A stretch of 64,000 nt of DNA from Chamaecrista fasciculata. Lineage: Eukaryota; Streptophyta; Magnoliopsida; Fabales; Fabaceae. The first letter of the stretch is position 1, and each line of letters opens with the position of its first letter. The translations under genes were made by a program, and so were the position numbers. Below, in pieces: positions 44,915 through 57,339 of this stretch. The notes under the pieces are model-generated. The model was not told where the DNA came from. It was given only the letters and a program-made list of their open reading frames with translations, and ran no database searches. The stretch covers positions 1-64,000 of the forward strand of contig QANZ01018762.1 of the NCBI GenBank assembly GCA_003254925.1, written 5' to 3'.

Positions 44915-45525
44915 ATTGGGAGTATTATTCAACACTATATAAAGCAGGTAAACAACAGGTTGCCCCTCACTTAGCACACCAGAACTATCATAAAATTTAG
45001 GGTTTATCTTTCTTAGTTTCTGTTAGCAATTCAGACATACTAACAATGGAAGGGTTGCGAGCAAGATGAAAACGACGATGAAGTCGATGAAGAAATTGTA
45101 TAGATAAGTATGGCATCTCTACCATCAAATCAATGATATACCAAACGGTATGTTCAGATCTAATCATCGATCACGTTTTTAATTTAAATATTCATCTAGA
45201 TAGAGCATAAATCTTTATTTCATAAAGATTTATGCTCTCTTTAGATGAATATTTGAATTAAAAATGTGATCGATGATTAGATCTGAACTTACCATTTGGT
45301 ATATCATTAATTTGATGGTAGATATGTCATGCTAAACCATATTATTTCTTCGTCTACTTCATCGTCATTTTCATCTTGACCGCACCCTTCTATCGCTAGT
45401 ATGTCTGAACTGCTAACATGAAAATAAGAAAGAGAAACCCTAAATTTTAGGTTAGGGACTTTGTGCTGAGTGAGGAGCAACCTATTGTTTTCCTTGTTTA
45501 TATAGTGTTATATAATACTCCCAAT
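44915..45525. repeat. Long palindrome with about 300-bp arms
   Basis: The left arm (44915-45217) and right arm (45223-45525) are reverse complements with roughly one difference per ten bases by eye. The innermost 16 bases pair perfectly (AGAGCATAAATCTTTA) around a 5-base centre. The pairing continues across the solo LTR: GGG and CATATATAA before 42475 match TATATG...CCC after 45525. This is a foldback element or an inverted duplication. Confidence 0.88.
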
Positions 45526-48500
45526 CCCATTATATGAGCCTCGTGTTTTTATTCTGCAGCCTTGCCTCCCATATTCTTTCTTGATTGTAGACATTGACTC
45601 CAAATTGACAACCCAATTTTTGGAGCTAAATCATAAAAAAAAAAAAAAATAAAGGCAAAATAGTTTGAAAAATTATGCAAATCTCTCTTACTTGTTGTCA
45701 AATTAGCTTGTTTGCCAAACAAGTCCTTGATTTCCTCTTCAACCTTAACATCTTGTTGAACTTCCTTGCTTTGATTCTATAGAGGAATAATAGGAATACT
45801 ATTTTTGGAGAACTAGTACTATTTCTTTTACTCATCTCAAGGCCAGACTTGTAGACTAGTATCAAATTAGAATTACCCTCTCTAGCATCTTTGAAACCCT
45901 TGAACCCAACAGTCACTCAATAGCATCATCTTGTAAAGACTTTGACCATCAATAAGTCATTTCAAACGAAGATGGCAATCCATAAACCCAATTTGGCTAT
46001 CCACATACTTACAATTCAAATTATCATAAGTAGTAAGATTATGAATGTTGTTATTATAACATGTTTACTTCCTCTTTTAAAGAGCAATATTCTTGTCCTT
46101 ACTTTTTACATCATAACAACTATTACTATGCTTCAAGTAGAGAAACCTATGATCAATAATGTCTCATTCAAGTTGTAACTATTTTACAGATGCCTCCTTC
46201 TCTTGTTCCAAAATAACAGTCCAAATAGAATTCTCCTTGGCATGCAGTCCATTTATCACACAACAAATTATTTTCTAATATCTACCAATGAATTTTGCTA
46301 CAATCGTAGGATAAGTGCTTAGTGACACTTGAAAGAGGTTTTACCTTCCATGCTTTCCTCAAATAATGAGGCTTCTTAAAAGGAGGAAGACATGCTTTTT
46401 AACAAATTCCATTGATCCAACCATTCTTCGTTCTCCTTAAGCACCATTGAGGGAAGTTACGTTGTACTTATGATAAGAAAAATTCTTTTTGGGTCAATTA
46501 CAACGTTGTACTATAGATAATATAAATGATCCAAAAGTTGTCTCACAAAGCTCATACAAGTTGTCAAGAGATATTTTTGTTTTAGATTCATCTTAAGAGT
46601 CCATTTTCGAGTCTTCCATGGGCAGGGGCTCATTGAGAAGTTGGTTTGTTAATGGAACTTTGTTCTTTGTAGAAGTATTGGAAAATCCTTCAAGAGTAAA
46701 GTCTCTTAAGGAAGCCAGAATTTCATTTAGCCCCCACCATTAAAGATCGTAAAAAAGCGTTCCAAGAAAAAATAAAAATAAAAATATCTCATCACAACTT
46801 CTATGAGCTCTTTGATAAAACTTTTGGATCATTTCTATTATCTCTAATACAACACTGTAACCTAGTTAAAGGGACTTTGTTAAGATAAGGGCAAGCTCCG
46901 TCCTTGGTTGTTTTGAGGGGATAAAGAATTGTTGGATATATCAAAAATAAGATTTGCTAAAAAAAAAAAGGTCTCAAGCGTTTCTAGAAGGCTCATGATT
47001 TGAGGAAAGAATGGAAGGTAACAACTCTTGCATGTGTCATTAACCACTTATCTTATGATTTTGGAAGTAATATACCATTAACGTTACCATCACCACAACA
47101 AAGTTTTAATATTTATATATCTTATTTTTCCAATACCATTTCTCTTATCTTATCTTCTTGTGTCTCTAGTTTCCATCTTCTCTATTTTTTCTCTTCTCAA
47201 ACTTCGAGAATCGAGTGTCTCACACTTACAATAATATGTTATTTGTTTATTTTATTTTTTTGAAAACAACCCTTTTCCTCCTCCTCTCTCTCTCTATTCA
47301 GTCTTCAGCTTCGTTTCTATCTTGTTCTCTCAAACCTTTAGTTCTCTTCTATTCTCTTTTATAATTCATAAACAAAGCATTCGCCTACTCTCTAATAGTT
47401 TATCCAACATAACACTAGTCACTATCTACAGCTTATTGTTTGAGATAAGAGAAGACAACAAAGAGATTCACCATATGGAGCAAAAATAGAGAAAAAACCA
47501 TTGAGAAGACTAAACAAATTACCTCTCCTTTTCAGCCAACTACTGGTGTCACTATATCAAATGAATGCATTCCTGAAATTCCTACCCAATGGTAGACCAA
47601 AGGAAAGGAATAATTCTAGAGCAATGTAAAAGAAAAACGACATAGAAATACCAAATATTCATTGTCAATACAGGGTAAATGAAATCAATTTGCACAATAA
47701 AACCAATAAGCAAAATGCATAGAGTGAGAGAGATTAAATGATGTAGTTGAAATTTGAAACCATTTATGGGTAGCTGCAGAAAAGAGGAGAAAGCAAAAAC
47801 CTACCTACAAGATAGAGATGAGAAGTAAGTTGCAGCCGCAAACCCACGAGAGCACATAATGGCAAACCCTAGTAAGCATCTCAATGTAATTAAAGCCAAA
47901 ACCATGGGCCTTGTCGGTGTGCCTTGGGTGGGTTGGGCGGATATTTTTGGGAATGGTTAAATTGAGCTTAGTTGGGAAAAAAATTAAGCCAAACTTAAAT
48001 TGACCCAAACTAAATAGTCATGGGTCAGACTGGGTAGATAAGCAAGCTGCCATATTTTATCTTTTCTTGAAGAAAATATTTCATTAACATTAATATTCTC
48101 ACAAATTAAAATCATTTTTCGATACATTCACAACATTCTTACAATCACTTTCAATTACAACAATGTAACATGTAAGTGAATGTTTCTTGTCAATTTCAAA
48201 CAATATTTTTTATCCATAGTCAAAGAGAGCACAAAATCTATGTCAAAGAGAATAGAACAATTATATATAAGAAAATAATATCACAAAAAAGTGATTGATA
48301 GAGTGTGTGAGATGCCTAAAATACTAAATTGGCGTGGGAATGTGATTAATAGAAAACAATATCTATAGAGAACGACAAATTGGCGAATTCAATTAGAATG
48401 AGTGGGTTTAAAAAATTAAAATCCGTAGCTCAATCCATTCACTAGTATGTTGAAATTTTTTTAACTCAAATTAACTCAATATCCGACTTAACCTAACTCA

Positions 48501-49050
48501 TTAAGTAATTTGAGTTCACTAAATAGCCTAACCAAAACGTATCATTTTTTTAATATAAAATAAACATAGAAAATAAAACAAAAACAAAAGTAAAGTTAAA
48601 ATACAAGAAAAATATGATACAAGAGAAGAAAGAGAATTACTCCAAAAATTAAGCTCTTTGGGAGCACAACCCTTTATCTATATAATAATTGGCAATGATG
48701 TAACTTTTGAATTGCATAGCTCAATCAGATAGGTATCGGTCAATATATAAATATCTAAGCAAGGTTAGTTATAAGATAGTTGTGTTGTAACCAAAGATCT
48801 CAATAAATTGCAATCACTTGTAACTAAATGTAGTCATTTGAGGATTGTTATCCGTGTGTATCTATATAGATACACGTTCATCAATCATGTTTAATGAAAT
48901 TATAAGTGGGTTTGAATTATATTTCATAATCACCTCCTTAAAAAAACTATATAGGTGGAGGGAATTAATTATGAAGTTGATCCAATGTAGTACATGTCTA
49001 TGCCTTATTGAAAATTAAATAGCAAGACGAAAATTGTGCATTACATATAT
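45363..49050. repeat. Local duplication copy B
   Basis: Partner of 40129-42479; see that entry. The B-only stretch 46038-46960 has minus-strand patches that look like decayed coding sequence (for example LDNLYELCETTFGSF near 46520-46600), but stops interrupt it and no family is recognised. 47772-48900 is AT-rich and largely private to this copy. Confidence 0.8.
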
Positions 49051-49550
49051 AATAGGATTATGAGTATTCATTAATTAGCTTTAAAGATGTTTACTATATA
49101 TATCACAAGAATTATTAAAATTTAAATATGTATTATTATTGTCATTCTATAAAATTAAAGAGCAAGACATACACTCTATATTACATATATTATAGGATTG
49201 GGAGAAATTATTACTTAGCATTTTGTTTTGTATATATAAGGATGTTTACTCAAATACATGCATATTATATTTATATATAAGGGAATAATTAAATTTTGAA
49301 TTTGTACTATGTTCATTATGTTTTAATAAATAAAANTCAGTTTTTTGGGCCCAAAAAAATGATCAGTTTGTTTTTTCATTTAAGGAGTTTAAAAATTATT
49401 TTATGATCTTATGACATTAGTATAGTCCTCAAATCAAATGATAAAGAGTTAAAGAACAAATTTTTTAGAACTCATAATTAGATTAAAAGGAATTAATAAA
49501 AGAAAACTTTGTATTTAGTTTATGATGAATGTGAGTCATTAACAAGTCAC
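49051..49550. other. AT-rich spacer, no gene seen
   Basis: Holds a second loose copy of ATTACATATATTATAGGATT near 49181, related to the end of the duplicated segment. One undetermined base lies at 49336. Confidence 0.5.
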
Positions 49551-49558
49551 AAGCATTC

Positions 49559-49696
49559 AGGAGAGGATCCTCTACCATACGGCACAACATGTGACCAATG
49601 GTGAGGTGCCACGTGTACAGTGGCGTACACATGGTGGCCCGCCATTGGTCCTCTGCATACGACATGTTGTGCCACACGATAGAGGATCCGTAGGCT
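49559..49696. mobile_element. Hairpin MITE, 138 bp
   Basis: AAGCATTC flanks both sides (49551-49558 and 49697-49704), an 8-bp target duplication that fits hAT-like insertion. Left GGATCCTCTACCATACGGCA then CAACATGT and CCAATGG pairs with the right half in inverse order, so almost the whole element folds back. A 139-codon minus frame (49483-49902) runs across it and is not a gene. Confidence 0.82.
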
Positions 49697-49854
49697 AAGC
49701 ATTCGCATAAGAACATAACTTCCACTTGTTTGTTCAAGTGTATACACATATTATAATATAAACTGAAATCATCCGCATGCACTTCAAACAACGTACAACA
49801 CAAGAAAATTAGACTATATAGATATGACTGAAGAGTGACATCTTGATTATTGGA

Positions 49855-50590
49855 GCCTCTTTTCTTTTTGCTTAGCTCACGAAAACAACTTTCGATTTGC
49901 ATGTGTTAATCATAGTGTTCTCAAAGTTTAAACTTGGGGTTAGGCTATGATGCAACGTTTGATTCTTGGTATGAGATGTAATGGGTCATAAGCTAATAAG
50001 ATCATGACACGTGGAAGGGTTAGTTGTATTTAATGTAACTAGTTATGTGACTCCATACACAGTTTTAATTGGTTAAAAAAATATTTTTTTTATTATTTTT
50101 CAGCATTGAATTACCTAATCCTTCCACGTGTCATAATTTTATTGGTTTAGAACCTGTTGCATTCCATGCCCCCTGAAAACAAACTTTACATCATAGTTCA
50201 TAGACTAACTCTTAAACTTGTCATATTAAAAACCTGATATTTGCATGGGGCAAATTTATAGCCTAAAGTTAAGAAAGTAATTTTTATTATTTTTATTTTA
50301 ATATTTTCATCTTCATTCTTTTCTTGTATCAAATTTTTAGATAATTTTTTGGAAATTTAAAATTTTTTAAAATATTAATTTTGGAAATTCAAAGGATGTT
50401 GAAAAGGTGGGGGGCACCTCCATCTTTCTTACACACGCGCCTCTATTGTTCTTAATGCAGAGCTCCACACATAAACACATCTCACTCACATGAAATTGAA
50501 TTCATTATTGTTGATATATTTTACAGAGAAAATCTATTATCTCTCAATTTATGTTGAATTAATAATTTAGAGAAAATCTAAAAAGTAAGT
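49855..50590. repeat. Second local duplication, copy 1 (partner 52835-53775)
   Basis: Shared blocks include GAGCCTCTTTT, TTGCATG(T/C)GTTAA(T/G)CATAGTG, AAGAAAGTAATTTTTATTAT, CACCTCCATCTTTCTTACAC and TTGTTGATATATTTTACAGA. Copy 2 has extra sequence between the blocks. This copy contains the MITE at 49937-50211. Confidence 0.85.
49937..50211. mobile_element. MULE-type MITE, 275 bp, with an empty-site partner
   Basis: TTAAACTTG flanks both ends (49928-49936 and 50212-50220). Ends are GGGTTAGGCTATGA and, read inward, GAGTTAGTCTATGA. The arms include GACACGTGGAAGG(G/A)TTAG, with an ACGTG core. In the paralogous segment the single TTAAACTTG at 52902-52910 is uninterrupted, which confirms the borders. 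Confidence 0.9.
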
Positions 50591-50599
50591 TTTCTCTAA

Positions 50600-51600
50600 T
50601 TTTTATTTAGAGTAATTTAGAGAAAGATGAAAAAATAAGATAAAAAGAAAAAATGTGGGATCATACAATATGACTAAAATGCATTTAGAATCACCGAGTT
50701 TTAGACCATAAGTATAAAATACTCTTAAATTTTAAAAGTTAATAGAAAGATCTCAAATTTTAAATTTTGGGATAATTTTGATCACTTTAAGATTCTAAAA
50801 ATTTAAGTTTGTTATGCCCCTAATATAAAATTCATAAGTCTAAATATATTTTAGCTATAAAATTAAGATTGGTCAAAACAGAATTAAACTAATTTGAACA
50901 AACAAATGGAACCAAACCAAAGCGAAAATGAGCAGTTTAGTTCAGTTAAAAATATATCAAAATGGATTAGTTTAGTTCGATTAACAATTTTGAATATACA
51001 GTTGACCGAACCGAAATGCTAAAATTTATATATATATAGATTTTATTTACTATATATGTCTATATGATTACATTTTACACAAAAACTACCATTTTTTCTT
51101 TGATCATCATTCAACTAGATATATTTTTTTTTATTATGATATCTCATTGTCTTAATAAAATCTCTTATTTCAATCTTCAACCAACTACTATTTATATTCT
51201 TTACTATTTTAACCCTTCAAATTACTTCTGAATTACTATTTGACCTTCTTTGTCAACAGTTCCAACTAGACAAAGAAAAAACTCGTTAAGAGTAATTTGT
51301 AACTCCAATTTCGTTGCACTCGGATTTGAAATGAGAGAAATATAACCAAATTCATAAAATAAGCGACCTATTTTCTCGTTTGTCGATGCTCCAACTAAGT
51401 AAAGAAAGAACTCATCAAATTTAATTTATAACTTTGATTTAATCGCATTTGGGTTTGAAATGAGAGATATATGATCATATTTAATAGTTAGAGACTAATG
51501 ATAAAACTTTTAGGAAACATTAAGGACCGAAACGGAACAAAAAAATTAGAGACAAAAACAGAACTTGTAAAAATTAGGGACCATAATACTTTTTTTGACA
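50600..51600. repeat. AT-rich DNA with dispersed repeat fragments
   Basis: 50870-51030 carries GGTTCGGTT-like motifs (AACCGAACCAAA types) as in common plant non-autonomous elements. 51250-51590 is an inverted fragment of the family at 18627-19546 and 23930-24345, ending with GGGACC motifs. No gene is seen. Confidence 0.5.
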
Positions 51601-52165
51601 AAAAATAAACGATACAATACCAAAACAGGAATTACACCTATATTTATGTTTTAATAAAATATTTGATGGGCCAGCCCACTCAAACTCTTGCTTTTAAAAG
51701 GGCTATATTGGGCCAAGGTTAAGAATTTGACATCTTATTTGTTTCATGGACCTAATCCACCTACCTAAGCTCTTTGTTCAAAAACAATAATCCACCTAAG
51801 CCCATAAAACAAAAATAGTCCTATCTGGAGGTAATGTTGTAAACGTGGCAAGTAAGCATTCCAACTTTGATAGAGAGACACGTTTATATATTTAGCTTGA
51901 AAACCCATATAAATAAAAGCCTCTCATTATACTCATCTTTCTAACAAAGAGTCAAGCTATTATTTCAAAGGTGAAAACTATGGGACTCACTTGAGAAATT
52001 GATGTAATTTGGAAGCTAAGATTCATGATTTTCAGCAAGGAGGATTTTGAAGAAGCAATTGAATATCCCACAAGGTATTTCTTCCTTTTCCACATCCAAT
52101 TTTTTATCATTTTTGTGATTCTTGTTAGTTTAGGTTTGATGTTTGAAGTTTTAACATAAGGTTAT
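51601..52165 (+). repeat. Paralogous segment copy 2, without the MITE
   Basis: Partner of 31641-32625. It keeps the TATAAATA box (51907-51914) and the leader up to an ATG at 52025, where an extra T relative to copy 1 shifts the frame. Confidence 0.88.
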
Positions 52166-52834
52166 TAAACCTTTAATCATAAGGGCTCAGGCTAGGTTAA
52201 TGTTTTGAATATTCATTTTTCTTTAATACTAAACTTATTTTTTATGAAGCCTTTTATTATTATTAATTTTTGCATGAAATGAAGCCTTTTTATTTAAGAA
52301 TTTAAAGTTTTTTGCAAGACTCGCAATCTGAAACAATTTATTTATTATAAAAAAGGAAATAGTAACAGAGTCAAACTATATACTCGTCATGTCAATATGG
52401 TGATTTTTTTGTATGGAAAAATTGTTTGACCCCAAGATAAAAAAAAAAAATATGTGTCATGTTAATGTTTTTATTATTCATCTCTCATCAATATTATTTC
52501 TTTCAATTGAGTTGTGATTTAAAAATTTAAAATATTATAAAAAAATTTGCAAGAAAATAGCTTTGGCTATCTTTTCTATGTTTTTTATACTCATTATTCT
52601 TCATTATTAAACTTTCCGCACAAAATAAAAAATATCTGTCCAATGTATAAATGGTTGAAAATTAACATTCTCCAAAGGTAATATCAAGTCTACGGCGGAG
52701 ACATTCATAAATTGCCCCAATGTAATTCTTAGCAATTTCAATAAAAATGCAATTTGAAAATTTAAAGTATCTTAAGAAATTTTATAATTATAATAACTTA
52801 TTTTAGAGTGAAAGGTAAAGAGTGACATAGTGAT
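52166..52834. other. AT-rich spacer, no gene seen
   Basis: No repeat pairing or coding sequence recognised. Confidence 0.5.
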
Positions 52835-53775
52835 ATATGAGCCTCTTTTTCCCCGAAAACATCATTTGGCTTGCATGCGTTAAGCATAGTGTTTTCAAAG
52901 ATTAAACTTGTGATATTAGACATGTGATCTTTGCATGGAACAAATTTCAAGCCTAGAGATAAGAAAGTAATTTTTATTATTTTATTTTAAGATTTTCATA
53001 TTCATTCTTTTCTTACATCAAACTTTTCAATAAAATTTTTAGAAATTCAAAATATTTTAAAACACTAAATTTAGACAATAACCGATCAATAAATGAAAAA
53101 GGAAAATACGACATTTGAACTCGTCATGTTAACAATGTGATCTTCGTATGAGACAAATTCATCTAATATTAGAATGATCTTATCACTAAAAATGATTGAG
53201 TCTGATCCAAAGAAAGAATCAGTATCTTATAAAGTAATAAATCTAAATTAAAATTTATAAGACATAGAATTTTCTCCTATTTAATTCTTAATAGTACTTT
53301 AAACTTAATTGCATCAGTAAAAAATATTTATGAAAAAAAATAACCTGATCTATTACAAAGAAAACACAATACTTGGATTGAGAGTTAAAATTAAACAAAA
53401 ATGAACCAAGCAAGAGCTAAAACTTGAATATCAATGAAGCATACATGTAAGGACAAAATAGAAATTAAAACTTTCATTAATTTGATTCACAATAAAACGA
53501 AAGAGGAAAAAGGTTCACGCAAAGGGCGTTGTTTAGGTGGGGCCCACCTCCATCTTTCTTACACGTCACGCGCCTCTATTGTTCCTAATGCAGAACTCCA
53601 CACATAAACACACATATCACTCACATGGAATTTCCTTCTTTTTTTTTTTTGAACAAAATCACTCACATGGAATTGAATTCATTTTTTATTTGGCCTGTGA
53701 ATTGAATTCATTATTGTTGATATATTTTACAGAGAAAATCTATTATCTTACATGTTATGTCGAATTAAAATTTTT
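52835..53775. repeat. Second local duplication, copy 2
   Basis: Partner of 49855-50590, with the MITE absent. Within it ATCACTCACATGGAATT occurs twice (53617-53633 and 53659-53675) around a T run, a small internal duplication. Confidence 0.85.
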
Positions 53776-53848
53776 CTTTAACAATTAGAATATAAAATTT
53801 GATATTTGAAATATTATAATTATGAAAGAGATTTAATCATTTTAAATA

Positions 53849-54179
53849 GGCTAAAGTCCTATTTTGGTCCTTCTTGTTCCAAATAGGTCCCCCAGTTATT
53901 TTTTGTTCCATATTGGTCCCCCAGTTATGCAAAACTTGAAAAAGTTGGTCCCTCTAACGTTTTCCATCCATTTTTCCGTTAAAAAAAGAGGAAAAATAAA
54001 CTTTCATCCTCAAAAGTTTTATTTTCTTATATTAAGTTCCTTTTCTTTTTATAATAGGATCAAAACATAAAAAATTAAGTAAATTAATATTTTAAGTGAA
54101 TTTACCCAAAAACACAAAATAAATCTCTCTCTCACTCATCCCATTCTAATCCTAATCTAATCCTAATTGAACCGATATA
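53849..54179. mobile_element. Left part of a GGTCCC MULE-like element
   Basis: Starts GGCTAAAGTCCTATTTTGG and follows the same sequence as the next element for about 220 bases, then continues with internal sequence. No right end is visible; the element at 54189 sits where it would continue. Confidence 0.65.
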
Positions 54180-54188
54180 TTTATTAAA

Positions 54189-54988
54189 GGCCAAAGTCCT
54201 ATTTTGGTCCCCCAGTTATGTTCCTTGTTCCAAATAGGTCCCCCAGTTATTTTTTGTTCCAAATTGGTCCCCCAGTTATGTAAAACTTGAAAAAGTTGGT
54301 CCCTCTTACGTTTTCCATCCATTTTTCCGTTAAAAAAAGAGGAAAAATAAACTTTCATCCCCAAAAGTTTTATTTTCTTATATTAAGGTCCTTTTCTTTT
54401 TATAATAGGATCAAAACNNNNNNNNNNNNNNNNNNNNNNNNNNNNNNNNNNNNNNNNNNNNNNNNNNNNNNNNNNNNNNNNNNNNNNNNNNNNNNNNNNN
54501 NNNNNNNNNNNNNNNNNNNNNNNNNNNNNNNNNNNNNNNNNNNNNNNNNNNNNNNNNNNNNNNNNNNNNNNNNNNNNNNNNNNNNNNNNNNNNNNNNNNN
54601 NNNNNNNNNNNNNNNNNNNNNNNNNNNNNNNNNNNNNNNNNNNNNNNNNNNNNNNNNNNNNNNNNNNNNNNNNNNNNNNNNNNNNNNNNNNNNNNNNNNN
54701 NNNNNNNNNNNNNNNNNNNNNNNNNNNNNNNNNNNNNNNNNNNNNNNNNNNNNNNNNNNNNNNNNNNNNNNNNNNNNNNNNNNNNNNNNNNNNNNNNNNN
54801 NNNNNNNNNNNNNNNNNNNNNNAAAGTTTATTTTTCCTCTTTTTTTAACGGAAAAATGAAAATAAAACGTTAGAGGGACCAACTTTTTCAAGTTTTGCAT
54901 AATTGGGGGACCAATATGGAACAAAAAATAACTGGGGGACCTATTTGGAACAAGGAGCATAACTGGGGACCAAAATAGGACTTTGGCC
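54189..54988. mobile_element. GGTCCC MULE-like element containing an assembly gap
   Basis: TTTATTAAA flanks both ends (54180-54188 and 54989-54997). Ends are GGCCAAAGTCCTATTTTGG and, read inward, the same GGCCAAAGTCCTATTTTGG. Arms carry AGGTCCCCCAGTTAT motifs. The centre is 405 undetermined bases (54418-54822). The arms are close enough to have hampered assembly. Its internal length is therefore unknown. Confidence 0.9.
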
Positions 54989-55019
54989 TTTATTAAATTA
55001 TCACTTTTCTTTTTTGGGT

Positions 55020-55565
55020 TCAATCCGTAGCACGAAAAACTAGACCGGTCATTGAACTGGTGGAAGGCTCGGGTCACTGGTTCAATGGTTCAACCGTTGG
55101 GTCACTGGTTCAACCGGTTGAGCCGGTTGACTTAAAAAGTACATTTTTAAATATACATATTCATCAAATACACATTAATATCTTACAATAATTTAAATAT
55201 AAAGTAAAAATTAAACACTTTGGTACCCTTTAGAGCTATTTTGCAATTTTAACCATAACAAATTTTGGAAAAATTACATATTGACCCCAATTTTTTTAAA
55301 AAATTTTCATTTTAGTCCCTAGATAATATGTATCCAGGGACCAATTTGTACTTTTTTGAAAATTTTTTGGGTCAATATGTAATTTTTGAAAAATTTGTCG
55401 GGTCAAACCGGTTCACGGTTTACCGGTCTGGCGGTTCAACTGCCGGTTGAACCAGTGACTGGCCGGGTCAAATGCAGAACGGTATTTTACTTATTCCGGA
55501 CCGGTCTAGTGTCCGATTCACCGGGTCACCGGTTGAACCGCCCGGTCCGATCCGTTTCTTTGTAC
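55020..55565. repeat. CCGGTT-rich repeat
   Basis: Two clusters of (A)ACCGGTTGA(A)CC-type motifs (55045-55135 and 55395-55560) flank an AT-rich centre with GGGACC-like motifs, giving an inverted arrangement. It is of the kind found in abundant non-autonomous plant elements. Exact ends and target duplication were not resolved. Confidence 0.6.
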
Positions 55566-57290
55566 TATGGTTCAATCATCAATTTATTTTTTTTCAAAAT
55601 ATGGGATACACTTCTTTTTCGTTTTCTTTGTCATAATGGATTCTCCATGTCATCAAACTCAAATCAACTAAACTTTTTTATCTTTATAATTCAACTGTAA
55701 AGCTAAATAAAATTATTTTCTTACCAATGAGTTTTATAAATATTTTATTTAATTTATTTTTAAGAGGAAACTTCTATTTTATCTTTAAATTTGTTTTAAA
55801 TTTACAATTTAATCTTTAAATACTAAAAATATATTTTTGAGTTATTGATTTTTTTAAAAAAAAATTGACTATATAGTTCGTAAAATATTATTTGTAAAGA
55901 TCAAATAATTTATATTAATAGAAATAAAGAAAACATGACTTTCCAATTTTCAAAAACTAGATTCTATTATAATTAAAAAAACGTGTTTCTATTTTTAATA
56001 AAAAATTAAATTAACTCCAATAATTATACTACGGAAATTTCAACTATACTATTTATGTATTGATCACATGTTTTGTGCATCAATTTAAAGCAATTGCATT
56101 TCTTGTAGCTGCAATGCTGCATGTGCTCTTTTTCTGTTTTATGATAGACTATAGAAACAAAAACAAGCAAGTATGCCTCATATATATAGCCTAATGTTCT
56201 CCCCAATTTTAAATATAGCCTCATATATTATATAGATGGAAAATTACTTTTAGTTTCCATTGCAGCTTCCTAAATCAAGCAAGTCTGCCTTCAACCTACA
56301 GAACCCCTCTCTCTATAAATGAGAATAAATTTAGTTTAGTCTTTAAATTTATTTTGAAATTATATTATTTAAGACTGTACACCAAATGTACTTGATTGAT
56401 AAGTATAGAAATTCATGACATTTATGCTAGATTTAGATTAGTGGGATGAATCTAAATCGTACCTGAGATTGAGCTGAAATCCATCGGAAGCTTGTTGTAC
56501 TGTTTAGTCCCTGAAAATGTTAGAGGAAGCAGCAAGGAAGTTTGCAACCTGCTAAGAGCCACCAATTTGCTAGACACTTCACCTTAAGCCTCATATCACC
56601 TTTGTAACTTATTTATAGGAGAAAAATGGTTTACATATTAAAATATAATATTAATATAATATGGTGATATTAGACGGTATATGACTATCAATTTGATAGG
56701 ACCACTGATAGTAAGTTGGCTCTCGCAGGTTGGGCCCTTCCGCTGAATAGGTTAAGAGTTAGACTGACCTATCACAGAATGACTTTATTATACCTAACGG
56801 CCGGATCCAAGTAGGCAGTGCTTTAACAGAATTGACAACTTAATACATATGCAATATGTATAATAAGAATTATGCTTGTGATTAGTGCTAATTCATAATT
56901 TAGGATTATTTGATAGAAATAATCCAACAATTTATGCATATTAAGCAAGGCTCTATTGGTAATACCTTTCATACTCTCTTAAAAATGAAGACTTTAAATT
57001 CAACCGAAAATTTAAACCAAGGAAGAAACATGCTTTAAGGTTCATAAAAAGTAGGAATTAAGAGGATGACTCTCACTTTTAACAAAAAAAAAAAAAGAGT
57101 ATGGCTCTCACAATGCATATAGATGATGTGATGATATTAAAACGTTATGAGCAAGTGCTAAGTTATGATATTAAATAAAAAAATGTTTTAAATGCATAAA
57201 ATTTTGAATTATAATTTTAAAATAAATTGAACAATTAAAAAAATATATTTTTTAAAAAAAAATTTATAATCTTCTTTTTGTTTTCAATGT
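55566..57290. other. Intergenic DNA upstream of the RING-variant gene
   Basis: AT-rich, with a more complex patch at 56375-56930 beginning TGTACACC and ending AATCCAACA that could be an old LTR-like repeat, although no target duplication was found. No gene is seen. Confidence 0.5.
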
Positions 57291-57339
57291 CTCACACTCT
57301 CACTTGCTGTATTAATGATTTTTTAGTTTTTATTTTTAA

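Noticed and set aside
49483..49902. 139-codon minus-strand frame
   Set aside because: It runs through a fold-back MITE and its target duplications, so it is not a conserved gene.
54287..55077. Frames of 190 and 225 codons
   Set aside because: They exist only because undetermined bases contain no stop codons.
56375..56929. Possible solo LTR from TGTACACC to AATCCAACA
   Set aside because: Tips are not inverted matches and the flanks show no 5-bp duplication.
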